From assembly GCF_001598055.1 (NCBI RefSeq), contig NZ_CP014845.1:1302001-1366000 (forward strand): 64,000 nucleotides of DNA. Direction: 5' to 3'. The notes below the pieces were generated by a model, which did not search any database, was not told the DNA's origin, and saw nothing but the letters and a program-made list of their open reading frames with translations. This document shows, one piece after another, positions 17,256 through 26,417 of the stretch (position 1 is the stretch's first letter; each line of letters starts with the position of its first letter). The DNA is from Cupriavidus nantongensis (GTDB taxonomy: Bacteria > Pseudomonadota > Gammaproteobacteria > Burkholderiales > Burkholderiaceae). The translations under genes and the position numbers were made by a program.

Positions 17256-19484
17256 TTATGCCGATGCCGTGTTTGGCATCGGCATCATACCAATATCGGC
17301 CAGAAGAGGATGATCCGTACCCATACTGCATTGAGCAAGATATACAGGAGCATTATTCGAACACATTGGATAACCTCTAGTCGGTTCCAATTTTAACGAA
17401 GCCTGAAGCCGATAGTAAAAATCATCGATCTCTTCGTCATCACCCGCATTGCCGATAAGAGCCATATCCAAAAACCTTTCGAGATGTGCCCGGTTATTAG
17501 GCAGGCTGCCCTTACTACCATCCGGCGTCATGTGTTGCACTATGTTATCGAAATCTCTACGAGTCTGCGCTTCGCGCAATATTTTTTTTACTGCATCTTT
17601 ACGGCGACCATAATATCGCCCTCGATGGTTACGCGCATCTAAACCATCTATACGCCAATCGTGACGCGTAAGCTGATATAGCATCGCTCCTTTTGCCTCG
17701 GGCACAGTATTCCGCAATGCGGCGGATGAACTAACAAGGATACGCTCCATCAACTTTACTCGCCGATCTTCTTTCTCCAACATGTCAAGCAAATCATCAA
17801 AATTATCGCGAATCTTCGACTCAGCCCATCCGACGACCTCGCGTGCTTCCCGAATCGTACCTTCTACTAACATCACATGGAGGCGAACAATTAACTCAAA
17901 CGCTTCCTTTGCAACGAACTTCAGTTGCGTATAATCCGCATGGTAAAGTTGGTAGGCAAACCACTTGAAGAACTGCGCGATTTGGCCAACATCCACTTCG
18001 AGTTCTAACTTGCCCTTGGCGCCCGCACCCAGGCAAACGCTTGCCATGGCCCGGAAACGAAACTTTCCTGCCGCATATGTAAGCTCTAGCATGCATCCGG
18101 CACCTGCACCGAGCATGCCGGTGACTGCCGGACCGACTTTCGCAAAGTCCTGATACCCTCCAGCCAGGTCTTCAGGGTTTAGCCACTGAACACTTCCAAG
18201 TAACTTGAGCTCGGCCTTCACACCAGCAAACGCCTCCAACTCGCCACTCACGGCCGGGTCGATGGGTCGCTGGTTGATTTTTAGTTCTCGTTGTCTAGCA
18301 CCTGCCCCATTGACGGCCGCACCATAGAGGCCGAGCTCCTTGCGTTTCTCGTCCTTATAGTTAATAGCGACGCCTAGTTCCGCGACCACACTCGCACCGG
18401 CCATGCCGGATAGTCCGAGTTCAGCCGCGAAGCGAATCGCCGTCGACTTGTCTGACTGCTTATCTGTCAGTTGCCAGATCCAGCCAACTTTGTCCGGAAA
18501 ATAGAACTTGGCAGAGGCTTTGGCTTCCGCCACCGCAAACTCTGCCCTGGCTCCCGCCTTCAAGGCACATTCGCCTTTCTTGGGATCCCACTCAGCAGCG
18601 AGACCGACGCCGGCAAAATAGCGCATCAACTGGGCCTGAGCGGTAAGATCGACATTATTTTTGAGCGCAGCGTCCGGATTGGAATTGGCGCGATCATATT
18701 GAAGGCTCTTATTCCAACTTTCCGCCCAGGGAAAAAGTATTCCTTGCACTGCATGGGAATCAATTTTAATCAGATCGGTCTTGAACTTTTTCTCAAGCTC
18801 GGTGAGACCTTTCTTTAGTTCCTTTGTATCGATCTTGGTAGTCCCGTTGGCACGCGAAAGAAACGCTTTGTCGCCAGATTTTTTCTCTTTAGCGGTTCCT
18901 TTCAACTGCTCCCAGCCGGTCGGGACATATTTGTCCCAAGCGCTCTTGATTCGGTCTGACCGTACATATCGCGCCGTATACTTACGGAAGCTCCGTTTTT
19001 CCCGCCCCGCCTTGTCCTTGTATATTGGGATTAGCTCAACGATGGATTTATGCCCTCCGTCCAGCTTGTCAAGCGGCTCGAGTGTCCCCCGCAACTTCTC
19101 TTGCGCTGCCTTAGCTTCCTGATATGCCTTCATCAGGGATTGCTCTGCCGTGCTGCGTTCTGCTGGACTTGATAATGGCGATGTCTGTAACTTGTGCAAG
19201 CGCTCTGCCAGCTTATCGACCTTTTCATTCGCAGCGTGGAAGGCCTCAATAACCCGGTCGAGCAATGCGCAAGCATTTTCAAACGCAGTCACGTCTGCGG
19301 CGGGCACGCAGATAAACTCTCCTGTTTCAGGTCTGAAGACCAGAAGAGGCTCAGGCCGAACCTTGGTGACCACCTCGCTCTTCGGCTTAGGATTAGTCCG
19401 CGCCGTCTCTCGCGGAGCCTCTCTGTCTGGGGCGGATCCGGCGGACGTGTCATTGTCAGGAGTCGATGTCTTGTCGTCGTACAT
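17256..19484 (-). CDS. Unrecognised 742-residue candidate effector downstream of vgrG2
   Basis: The product starts 12 bases after the vgrG2 stop. It has a polar, disordered first 40 residues, then a helical region at about 60-140 with coiled-coil character ('VDKLAERLHKLQTS'). A long middle section of roughly 270-510 alternates Ala/Gly-rich strands and short helices ('AGLAAEWDPKKGECALKAGA', 'GMLGAGAGCMLELTYAAGKF'). The C-terminus is helical and basic. No signal peptide, HKD, GxSxG, nuclease or ADP-ribosyltransferase motif is apparent. Low GC relative to the core and position behind a VgrG with a transthyretin-like tail make it a strong cargo candidate. The Ala/Gly-rich section might insert into membranes; that is conjecture. 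Its immunity gene is not evident unless the periplasmic FGE-like genes serve that role. Confidence 0.7.
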   Translation of the reverse strand: MYDDKTSTPDNDTSAGSAPDREAPRETARTNPKPKSEVVTKVRPEPLLVFRPETGEFICVPAADVTAFENACALLDRVIEAFHAANEKVDKLAERLHKLQTSPLSSPAERSTAEQSLMKAYQEAKAAQEKLRGTLEPLDKLDGGHKSIVELIPIYKDKAGREKRSFRKYTARYVRSDRIKSAWDKYVPTGWEQLKGTAKEKKSGDKAFLSRANGTTKIDTKELKKGLTELEKKFKTDLIKIDSHAVQGILFPWAESWNKSLQYDRANSNPDAALKNNVDLTAQAQLMRYFAGVGLAAEWDPKKGECALKAGARAEFAVAEAKASAKFYFPDKVGWIWQLTDKQSDKSTAIRFAAELGLSGMAGASVVAELGVAINYKDEKRKELGLYGAAVNGAGARQRELKINQRPIDPAVSGELEAFAGVKAELKLLGSVQWLNPEDLAGGYQDFAKVGPAVTGMLGAGAGCMLELTYAAGKFRFRAMASVCLGAGAKGKLELEVDVGQIAQFFKWFAYQLYHADYTQLKFVAKEAFELIVRLHVMLVEGTIREAREVVGWAESKIRDNFDDLLDMLEKEDRRVKLMERILVSSSAALRNTVPEAKGAMLYQLTRHDWRIDGLDARNHRGRYYGRRKDAVKKILREAQTRRDFDNIVQHMTPDGSKGSLPNNRAHLERFLDMALIGNAGDDEEIDDFYYRLQASLKLEPTRGYPMCSNNAPVYLAQCSMGTDHPLLADIGMMPMPNTASA

Positions 19485-19496
19485 GGCAATATCCGC

Positions 19497-22295
19497 TCAG
19501 TAGAACACCTTGATTTCTTCGGGTCTTTCCGTATAAACACGCATCGTTCGACCGTGCTCATCGGTAATTCCTTGGGCCAGTAGCGTGCCCTTTGCATCTT
19601 CGATTCGATAATGACGGAATGCGACCGGCTCATTGCTGATTTCATCACGTAGAACAAACTGCTCGTGATACGCGGGCTTGGCCTTAGGTAATGTGTTTTC
19701 CGTTTCGGAACCCGCAGGCCCAGTGAAAAGATGCTGCGCCACTTTAAAAGTCGTCATACCCGGAGCATGTACCTCAATTTGGCTACCGACGACGCGAATT
19801 TGGGCCCCAGCAGCATTCAACAGCACGTGTTTTCGTGCCTCGACATTGACTATGCCCTGCACAGACGAAAGAGAAACGACCTTGTCGGCTGCTATGCTGA
19901 CCCTGCCTTCAAACGACATCACACCCACCTTCCCGCTCGCCGCATGCATGGCAATCCCCGCCCCAGCCTCACCCCCAGCCTTGCCATGCGTAAACAAGCT
20001 AAGCCCATCAGCCACCGCCACCGACAGATTCCCACCCGCCGCCACATTGGCATCCTTCTGCGCCGCCACCGTCAACTGCGTCCCCGCGACCAGCACCGCA
20101 TCGGCGGGCGTGGTTGCGGCGATGCCCTTGGGTGCTGACACCTGCAGGTGGGGCTCGTTATAGGCAGTAGCGCTGGCCTTGCCATCGGCTCCTGTTTCCG
20201 TATGGCGCAGCACTTCGGTGGTGTGCTTCAACTGGGCGATGGCCGGGAGTTCGGCTGGAGCCGGCTCGTCCGGCAAGTCTGCCTTCTGCTTGCGCGCGAC
20301 ATCGGCCAGCGAAGTCAGCAGTTCAGTGCTGGCCTCCACCTGCGTTGCAGCGCCCTCGCTGTCGAGCAAGGGCACGCTTGTGCCGGCGCCGTGCGCGGTC
20401 AGCAGCATGCCAGCGCCGCCCCGCAAGGCGCCGCTGTCTGCCGTTTCCAGCGCGGCGCCGTGGCCCAGGGCTGACTGGCGGGCGTTGTCGCGTTGCTCAA
20501 GGTGGTGGCCCAGCGTCAGCGCCGAGGCCGCTTGCGTGGTGGATAGCAGGGTGCGGCTTTGTCCCGAGGTATCGTCGAAGACAAGCTGGTTGTAACCGCC
20601 GGTACCGTCCTGGCTGTGGCCGAGGGCCTGGGTCTTGATGCCGGACAGCACCGCATTGTGGGCGTGGCCTTGCTGGCCGTCGGGCTTGCCGTTGCCATCC
20701 TGTTTGCCATCGGCAGCCTCGTTGCCGCCGGCGAACCACGCCGGTGCGTTGCCGGTGGCGTTTGCAGCGCCGGTCTGGTTCTGGTTGTACTGGGCGCTGG
20801 CCTGGCCGCGGCCGTTATAGGCGGCGCCGATCACAACCGGGCGGTCGATGTCGCCGTGCTGGAATTCCACCACCACTTCCTGGCCGACGCGCGGCAGTGC
20901 CACGCCGCCCCAGTTTGCGCCGGCAACCGGGGTCGCTACGCGCACCCAGGTGCCCAAACCGGCTTCGGCGCGGGCGTTGTCGTCGCCCGCAGGATGAGAC
21001 AACCGGCTGGCCGAGCGGGCCCCGCGCTGCCAGTGAAACTGGACTTTTACCCGATGGTCGCGGTCGGTATGCACGGGGCTGTCCGTGCCGATGACGATGG
21101 CGGTCTGTGCGCCGGTGACGGTGGGTCGCGGGTGTAGTTGCCGGCCTTGTCCGTCAAGCTGCTGCGGGCGGTATGGAATCTTTGCCGGCACAACCGTAAA
21201 TTGATTGCGGTAGAACGGCACGTCTGCGGTGGCCGATGTATCTTCGACTCGCGCCTCAGTCGGCTGACCTGTCCCGAGCAATTGATCGATGACGGCCCGG
21301 AAGCGCTCGTTCAGGTTATTGCGGGCGGCATGCGCCACCGCCAGGACGACAAAGCGGCGTTCGTCGTCTCCTTGCACTCGCTCGTAGTCATAATGGCCGG
21401 TCAGCATGAAGCGGCTGGCGGGCGCCAGCGTCCGTACGCTGCCCTCGCCAGCGAACGACAGGCGTCGGACTTCCAGCGCCTCCACCAGTTGCCGGGCATG
21501 GCGCTGCGCCTGGTCGCCGTCCTCGAACCAGTATTGGCCGGGATAGTCGGTATCCTGCAGGGCCGGGGCGGTTGAATTGCCTTCGGCCGGCGCACCGGCC
21601 TCGGCGCTGCGCACCGCCTTGGCGCGATAGTCCCAGCTGGCCACGGCCACGGCATTGGTCTGCAGCCTGCGCGCGCCTTGCCAGCGGTCGATCACGTCTT
21701 CGGCAGCGGTGGCATCGGCGCGGCCGAAGCGGATGCTGGCCTGCTCGTTGTCCTGGAAGACATCGTTGGCATCGGCGATCACCATGCGGTGCGTGCCGAG
21801 TGCCTCGCCGTCGGCAGCTTCATGTTCGAAGTAGTAGAACAAGCCTTCTTCGGCCAGCAGGCGCGTCACGAAATCGAAGTCGCTTTCTTCGTACTGCGTG
21901 ACGATGCTTCGGCGCGGATAGGCCGAGGCGTCGCGCAGCGCCCAGCGCCACGCCGGCACCAGCTTGCCCTGGCCGTTGTAGTCGCCGAACACGCTGTCCA
22001 CCACGTCGACCACCGACATGTCCTGGAACAGGAAGCTGTCGCGGCGGTGGCGCAGGAAGGCCAGCCAGGGCTCCACCACGATCCGGTAGCGCGCCAGCCC
22101 GCCGTTGGCGCCCACCCGCTCAAAGCGCGTGACGTGGCCATGGAAGGGGCGCAGCGTGGTGCGGCTGCGCTGGGTCAGCAGGTCGATGCGCACGGCCTGG
22201 CCAAGCAGGCTTTGCGCCTCGATGCCGGCGTTATCCGACACCGCCGTCAGGTCGATGCGGAACCCGCCGATTCGCGCTGCGGCACTGCCAGTCAA
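19497..22295 (-). CDS. vgrG: VgrG lacking the first ~45 residues (vgrG2), probably damaged
   Basis: From 22269 downward the gene is almost identical to vgrG3 (27364-30165), but homology starts only at its 'GGFRIDLTAVSD', which is residue 47 in vgrG3. Upstream, the vgrG3-like sequence ends at about 22269 and unrelated DNA begins. The only in-frame start is TTG at 22295; an in-frame TAG lies 11 codons before it, and AGGAGA is rather far (about 13 bases). The resulting 932-residue protein lacks the first strands of the gp27-like hub, so function is doubtful. The C-terminus differs from vgrG3 and ends in a transthyretin-like adaptor of about 60 residues ('YRIEDAKGTLLAQGITDEHG'). The 742-residue candidate effector follows 12 bases later. 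Confidence 0.85.
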   Translation of the reverse strand: MTGSAAARIGGFRIDLTAVSDNAGIEAQSLLGQAVRIDLLTQRSRTTLRPFHGHVTRFERVGANGGLARYRIVVEPWLAFLRHRRDSFLFQDMSVVDVVDSVFGDYNGQGKLVPAWRWALRDASAYPRRSIVTQYEESDFDFVTRLLAEEGLFYYFEHEAADGEALGTHRMVIADANDVFQDNEQASIRFGRADATAAEDVIDRWQGARRLQTNAVAVASWDYRAKAVRSAEAGAPAEGNSTAPALQDTDYPGQYWFEDGDQAQRHARQLVEALEVRRLSFAGEGSVRTLAPASRFMLTGHYDYERVQGDDERRFVVLAVAHAARNNLNERFRAVIDQLLGTGQPTEARVEDTSATADVPFYRNQFTVVPAKIPYRPQQLDGQGRQLHPRPTVTGAQTAIVIGTDSPVHTDRDHRVKVQFHWQRGARSASRLSHPAGDDNARAEAGLGTWVRVATPVAGANWGGVALPRVGQEVVVEFQHGDIDRPVVIGAAYNGRGQASAQYNQNQTGAANATGNAPAWFAGGNEAADGKQDGNGKPDGQQGHAHNAVLSGIKTQALGHSQDGTGGYNQLVFDDTSGQSRTLLSTTQAASALTLGHHLEQRDNARQSALGHGAALETADSGALRGGAGMLLTAHGAGTSVPLLDSEGAATQVEASTELLTSLADVARKQKADLPDEPAPAELPAIAQLKHTTEVLRHTETGADGKASATAYNEPHLQVSAPKGIAATTPADAVLVAGTQLTVAAQKDANVAAGGNLSVAVADGLSLFTHGKAGGEAGAGIAMHAASGKVGVMSFEGRVSIAADKVVSLSSVQGIVNVEARKHVLLNAAGAQIRVVGSQIEVHAPGMTTFKVAQHLFTGPAGSETENTLPKAKPAYHEQFVLRDEISNEPVAFRHYRIEDAKGTLLAQGITDEHGRTMRVYTERPEEIKVFY
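19925..22269 (-). repeat. Direct repeat with 27685-30030 (vgrG body)
   Basis: About 2.35 kb of vgrG2 is nearly identical at base level to the same part of vgrG3, in the same orientation. The two copies enclose the DUF6708, VasX-like and DUF4123 genes. Confidence 0.9.
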
Positions 22296-22578
22296 ACAGC
22301 CACCGACTCTCCTTGACCTTTCCTACCGGTTTCGCGAGCAACCCTCCATCGTAACGGCTCGTCGGCTCGATCAGATCATGTCTTCGCTTGCCGCAGTCGC
22401 TGTGGCAATAGATTGGTGCCTAGCGCGTGCCCACTCGTATTCGCGACCGAACATGAAGCTCCTTGCCTGTTTCTACCTCTCCGTGGCAATTTGGATCGAG
22501 CAACATGCGAAGCGGTCGTCAAATCGGCCAACGCCAAACCGCCAGCGTCAACGGTAAGCTTCCCAGCGTGGATAAACT
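22270..22578. other. Junction sequence between vgrG2 and the DUF6708 gene
   Basis: The end of the vgrG homology at about 22269 is followed by roughly 300 bases that resemble neither the vgrG N-terminus nor any gene I recognise. Short open frames occur, but none has a convincing start or composition. No inverted repeats or target duplications typical of an insertion sequence were seen. It is probably recombination debris. Confidence 0.5.
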
Positions 22579-23649
22579 TTAAGCAGCTGTCCCATCCGGA
22601 CCGAGACGGTTTCTCCGCTCGGCATCGTACTCCAGGGCCATCCTCAGCGCACGTTCGCGGTAGGCAAGCAGCTCATTCTCGCCTGCAGGCCCCCTCGTCT
22701 TAAGGTCCCCCGCATAGCGGGGCTCATATTGGACAAAAGGATCATCCGGATCGATGATGCAGGCCGCCTCCACCTCTGCCGGCCAGACAGGGCGTTTGCA
22801 TGTCTTCATGGCCAGATAGCGGAACAGCGCCCAAGGTAGCGTAATGAACAGCATCAGGATTCGCCAGATACCGGAAAACTGGCCGCTCACTTGTGTTATC
22901 ACTGCATTCCGAAAAGTCGGTTCTGTGTTGACCGTCATTGCCAGTGGTGGAAACGGTAGCGATTGCGGTCCATCCTCCATATACCTCCGAACCATTTCCC
23001 AATGTTCCAGGACTGCACCGCGACTGTTACTGCCGTCCATCCCAACCGCGAATGTATCGCGGACTATTCTTTGATCGTCGAGGATGTGACAACGCAAATC
23101 GAACGTGAAATAAGTCTGCCCGCCCATAGCTGGCCCGGAACGTCCGATGAAGAAATAGGCGTCGTCCCAAGGCACCGTCAGAACACCTCCCGGACCATTG
23201 TGCCGAAAAACGTAGACTACTCTATTTTTCCGATTGAAACGAATCGGGTAGTGCGTATAGCGGAAAAAATCCTTCAACCAGATGACCTTTACGACGAATA
23301 TTGCGCCCAGGATGCATATTATGGTAACGATCCAACTAAATGTAACCATTGCATCGGTGGGGTCCGATCCATCATCACGTGGTGAATATATAGTAAACCC
23401 AAACAATCCAGCAAAAAACAAGGCCAAAAAAAAGAATGGAGCGCCGCCCATTGCAGCCCACCCGCGGCGCAAAAAAAACCTATCCCTGTATTCACAAAAA
23501 GTCGAATTCAAGCGAAGGAGCCCATGATCATTTGGAGGTAATTCCGCGGCGGGAGCTTTAGGATCCAAATGTTCCTCCTCCTCATACTGATACAGCGACC
23601 TATCTAATTTGTACCGTGTAATCCAGCCTGCATACTCACCGTCTCTCAT
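22579..23649 (-). CDS. DUF6708-type membrane protein, probable immunity partner of the VasX-like effector
   Basis: The 356-residue protein has a cytoplasmic N-terminus and hydrophobic helices at about 70-88, 103-124 and 262-282, with a conserved soluble block between them ('IVRDTFAVGMDGSNSRGAV', 'LEHWEMVRRYMEDGPQSLP'). I recognise this as the DUF6708 family, which is found in T6SS effector cassettes. The gene follows the VasX-like effector gene by 13 bases on the same strand. A multi-pass inner-membrane protein next to a membrane-active toxin fits an immunity role, but an accessory secretion role cannot be excluded. A relic of another family member lies at 15039-15191. Confidence 0.75.
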   Translation of the reverse strand: MRDGEYAGWITRYKLDRSLYQYEEEEHLDPKAPAAELPPNDHGLLRLNSTFCEYRDRFFLRRGWAAMGGAPFFFLALFFAGLFGFTIYSPRDDGSDPTDAMVTFSWIVTIICILGAIFVVKVIWLKDFFRYTHYPIRFNRKNRVVYVFRHNGPGGVLTVPWDDAYFFIGRSGPAMGGQTYFTFDLRCHILDDQRIVRDTFAVGMDGSNSRGAVLEHWEMVRRYMEDGPQSLPFPPLAMTVNTEPTFRNAVITQVSGQFSGIWRILMLFITLPWALFRYLAMKTCKRPVWPAEVEAACIIDPDDPFVQYEPRYAGDLKTRGPAGENELLAYRERALRMALEYDAERRNRLGPDGTAA

Positions 23650-23662
23650 TTACCTACTCCAT

Positions 23663-26407
23663 TCAGGCTTTCATCATCGCCTCATAGGCGAATTCTTGTT
23701 CCTTCAAGTGCTTGAATCGTCCATGCTCATGACGACCAAATGGCGATTTATCGAGCCAGATCTCTACCTTGTTGTCACGTATAACATTGATTAACCACTC
23801 ACCCAACATGGAAAGCAATGCAAGAGCAAGCAAGAGCAAGAATCCTAAGCCGGCACTTAGCAACCCAAAAAGCATGAGACCGGCGATGATGCCTCCAGCG
23901 AGGGCGGAGCTGAAATAAAGCACCGCCATAGGAACGTCTCCGCGCATCACCGCCTGCCAACCTTTCCAAGCATCCAGCGCAGCGCCTAGGAAGCTGCCGA
24001 CTGTGCCAATACATTTGCCAAAAAAGGCGACCAACGCTCCGCGATTTGGAACCTGTGTCAGAAACACCCGAAAGGGGCTAACAAGTGCAGTCTTTCCCCA
24101 TCTAGTTCGCTCCAGCGCTTTCCCAAATAGTTCCACACCGCTTCCCGCCAGGCTGGTCAACGCGCCGACGAGTTGAAGCTGTCTTTGCCCCTTCGTTCCC
24201 TTCTTGGCATCAGGCATATCGGCGAACGCCTGCCAGACGTTCCAACCATCCAGAATCATCCCAGCCGCACCCAGGCCGATATCCAACTTGATCCCGTTTG
24301 CCGTCCGGCTTCGCAGCACAGATCTTAGCTGATCCTCTCTCAATAGCACGTTGTCCAACTGATCCAACCTGGTACCGTTGAACAAGCGCTTACTCTCTTC
24401 ATCCCAGAAGACTGTCCAGTGGAACACGCGCCTGCCCCTAGCATTCCTTGCGTCGGGGGCACGAGCTCGAGCGCCGGATCGCTCGGACAGTTCCGCCCTA
24501 ACGTGACGGTCCACCTGCCGCCGTAAGGCCTCACGGTCAACATTTGGACTCGCCCGCGCCAACTCATCAACGATGATGTGGGCAAGCTCTGCCTCCGATG
24601 CCCGAATCTTTAGTCGGTTTAGCGGTTTATTGGCGAGCAAACCGAGCAACGCCATCTGGCGATAGCGAACCGCAAGACTAACCGCTGCATCTCCAGCTTT
24701 TCCAGCGACTGCCCGACCGGAGCGCCCAAGCAAGGTGACGATAGGCCCTGACACGCTGTAAGCCAAGCGCGCGACGCTTGTAAAGGCCCCTGCCAATTCA
24801 TTTGCATGCCCCTTTTCCAGTACGTGGGCAAAGGCCTTGAATACATTGCTCCAGGCTCCAGGATTGCCTACTTCTAACTCTGCAGTCGCCGCCTTCTCCA
24901 ATTTCTTCGCCGCCTCGGAGTTGTCAAGCACAAGTGCCCGCAGAACCATGTTCTTGCGCTCCGTAAAGGCACCCTGCAATTCCTTGAGAAGGATGTCGGA
25001 TACCGGCTCAATACCAACAATGTCATACAAGCAAGCCATGACCAGGCTGGTCATGGCTTCGCCGCTCTTGATATCGGTATCATCGTGGTTGCAGGCCATC
25101 GCCTCGCGATACGGAGTCCCTCCGTACCATGCCACAAAGCTCCGCGCGAGCGGCGCGAGTATGTTCTTGGCGTACGCGTTCATATCGCGCTCGAGTTCCT
25201 TATCGAAGGCTTCTCGGTTAGGCTCGCTGTAATCGTTCAGATACTCCTTCCAAGCATTTCGGCGCGCGCGCTTCTCTTCATCCGGCGTCAGTGCCTTCAG
25301 TCCATTCTGCTCCCATACCATTTCCTCCAGGTCTGGGTCATAGGGCGTCGCGACCGGCATTCCATCGGCGTACGTGTAGACGGCAACGCTAGAAGTGTTT
25401 CGTTTGACTTGGAGCGCTTCCTGCACGGCCTGCTCTTCAATGGCATGCCGCATGCCCACGATGGTCGTGGACGTGGCGTGTTTCCAGTCTCTGCCCTTGT
25501 CGCGTTCGAATATTTCGACGCGCAAGCGCAGCAATTGAGCGGCCTCCAAAGCCAATCCGACTGGGTCGTCAACTGCCAACATTGGGGCAACCATTCCCAT
25601 GCGCTTTGCTTGCGAGTTTGCCCAGTTGACAAGACCGGGCAGCTGTTCGCTCAAACCGTAAAATGCCTGTGGCGAGTGAGAAAATGCGGATGGTTGTCCC
25701 GCCATTTCGCTTGGATATGTGCCGCGCTTGCCTGCTTCGGGACGGGTCTCCTTGATCGCATAGCCTCCCTCGGACAAATGGCTACCTAGCTTTTCCAACG
25801 AATCGACGTGGCGGTGGCTTCCTCCTTTCCAAAGATCCAAACGGAGTTCGCGCATATGGCGCGCTCTCTCCCTCGCATTGGTATGCGCCTTCCATACACG
25901 TTTTGTCCACGGTGTATCTGAGAATCCGATCCAGATTCTTTCTGCGGAACTGGCATCGGGAACCATGATGCAACGAGCTAGATAGGGATGATCGGGTTCC
26001 CTCTGGCAACTGAATTCGATGGCTTCCTTGGGCGGCTGCAACAACGCGTCAATGGTCTGCACCTTGTTGGTGTCCATCTTTTCCAGGACACTGTGCTTGA
26101 TCTCGGTTGCAAAGGGGTACAGGTACCCTTTTTCCGTGACCACATAGGCATCCCAGCTGCCACGCTTTTCATTGCACACATAGAGGTAGCCGGGCCGCAT
26201 GAGACGCAACGTATAGTGTTGCCCTGCCGGCAGTTCATTCTCTTGGACGCCGTGACCAAAGGGACCACCAAGGCGTGGCGCAGGTTTGCCCTTGCCTATG
26301 TCATCGCGGGCGATCGCATACCGGACAGGCAAGATCGGCAGCCCTTTCTTTAGGCAGAACGGGCAACCGGCTTTGTTGTTCTTCGGAGTCGTACCAGATT
26401 GGGTCAT
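23663..26407 (-). CDS. VasX / BTH_I2691-family T6SS effector with C-terminal membrane helices
   Basis: The 914-residue protein carries the VasX-type N-terminal signature at about residues 15-33: Cys-Pro-Phe-Cys followed by 'GLPILPVRYAIARD'. The N-terminal third looks like a carrier/recognition domain and the middle is helical. The last 100 residues hold a cluster of long hydrophobic helices ('SSALAGGIIAGLMLFGLLSA', then 'LGFLLLLALALLSMLGEWL'). VasX of Vibrio cholerae and BTH_I2691 of Burkholderia thailandensis are antibacterial T6SS effectors; VasX acts on membranes. The gene lies 10 bases after the DUF4123 chaperone gene and before the DUF6708 gene, completing a vgrG - chaperone - effector - immunity set. 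GC is lower than in the core genes. Confidence 0.85.
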   Translation of the reverse strand: MTQSGTTPKNNKAGCPFCLKKGLPILPVRYAIARDDIGKGKPAPRLGGPFGHGVQENELPAGQHYTLRLMRPGYLYVCNEKRGSWDAYVVTEKGYLYPFATEIKHSVLEKMDTNKVQTIDALLQPPKEAIEFSCQREPDHPYLARCIMVPDASSAERIWIGFSDTPWTKRVWKAHTNARERARHMRELRLDLWKGGSHRHVDSLEKLGSHLSEGGYAIKETRPEAGKRGTYPSEMAGQPSAFSHSPQAFYGLSEQLPGLVNWANSQAKRMGMVAPMLAVDDPVGLALEAAQLLRLRVEIFERDKGRDWKHATSTTIVGMRHAIEEQAVQEALQVKRNTSSVAVYTYADGMPVATPYDPDLEEMVWEQNGLKALTPDEEKRARRNAWKEYLNDYSEPNREAFDKELERDMNAYAKNILAPLARSFVAWYGGTPYREAMACNHDDTDIKSGEAMTSLVMACLYDIVGIEPVSDILLKELQGAFTERKNMVLRALVLDNSEAAKKLEKAATAELEVGNPGAWSNVFKAFAHVLEKGHANELAGAFTSVARLAYSVSGPIVTLLGRSGRAVAGKAGDAAVSLAVRYRQMALLGLLANKPLNRLKIRASEAELAHIIVDELARASPNVDREALRRQVDRHVRAELSERSGARARAPDARNARGRRVFHWTVFWDEESKRLFNGTRLDQLDNVLLREDQLRSVLRSRTANGIKLDIGLGAAGMILDGWNVWQAFADMPDAKKGTKGQRQLQLVGALTSLAGSGVELFGKALERTRWGKTALVSPFRVFLTQVPNRGALVAFFGKCIGTVGSFLGAALDAWKGWQAVMRGDVPMAVLYFSSALAGGIIAGLMLFGLLSAGLGFLLLLALALLSMLGEWLINVIRDNKVEIWLDKSPFGRHEHGRFKHLKEQEFAYEAMMKA

Positions 26408-26417
26408 GGTTGTCTCA

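Noticed and set aside
22296..22578. Possible insertion sequence at the vgrG2 breakpoint
   Set aside because: No transposase frame, terminal inverted repeats or target duplication could be seen.
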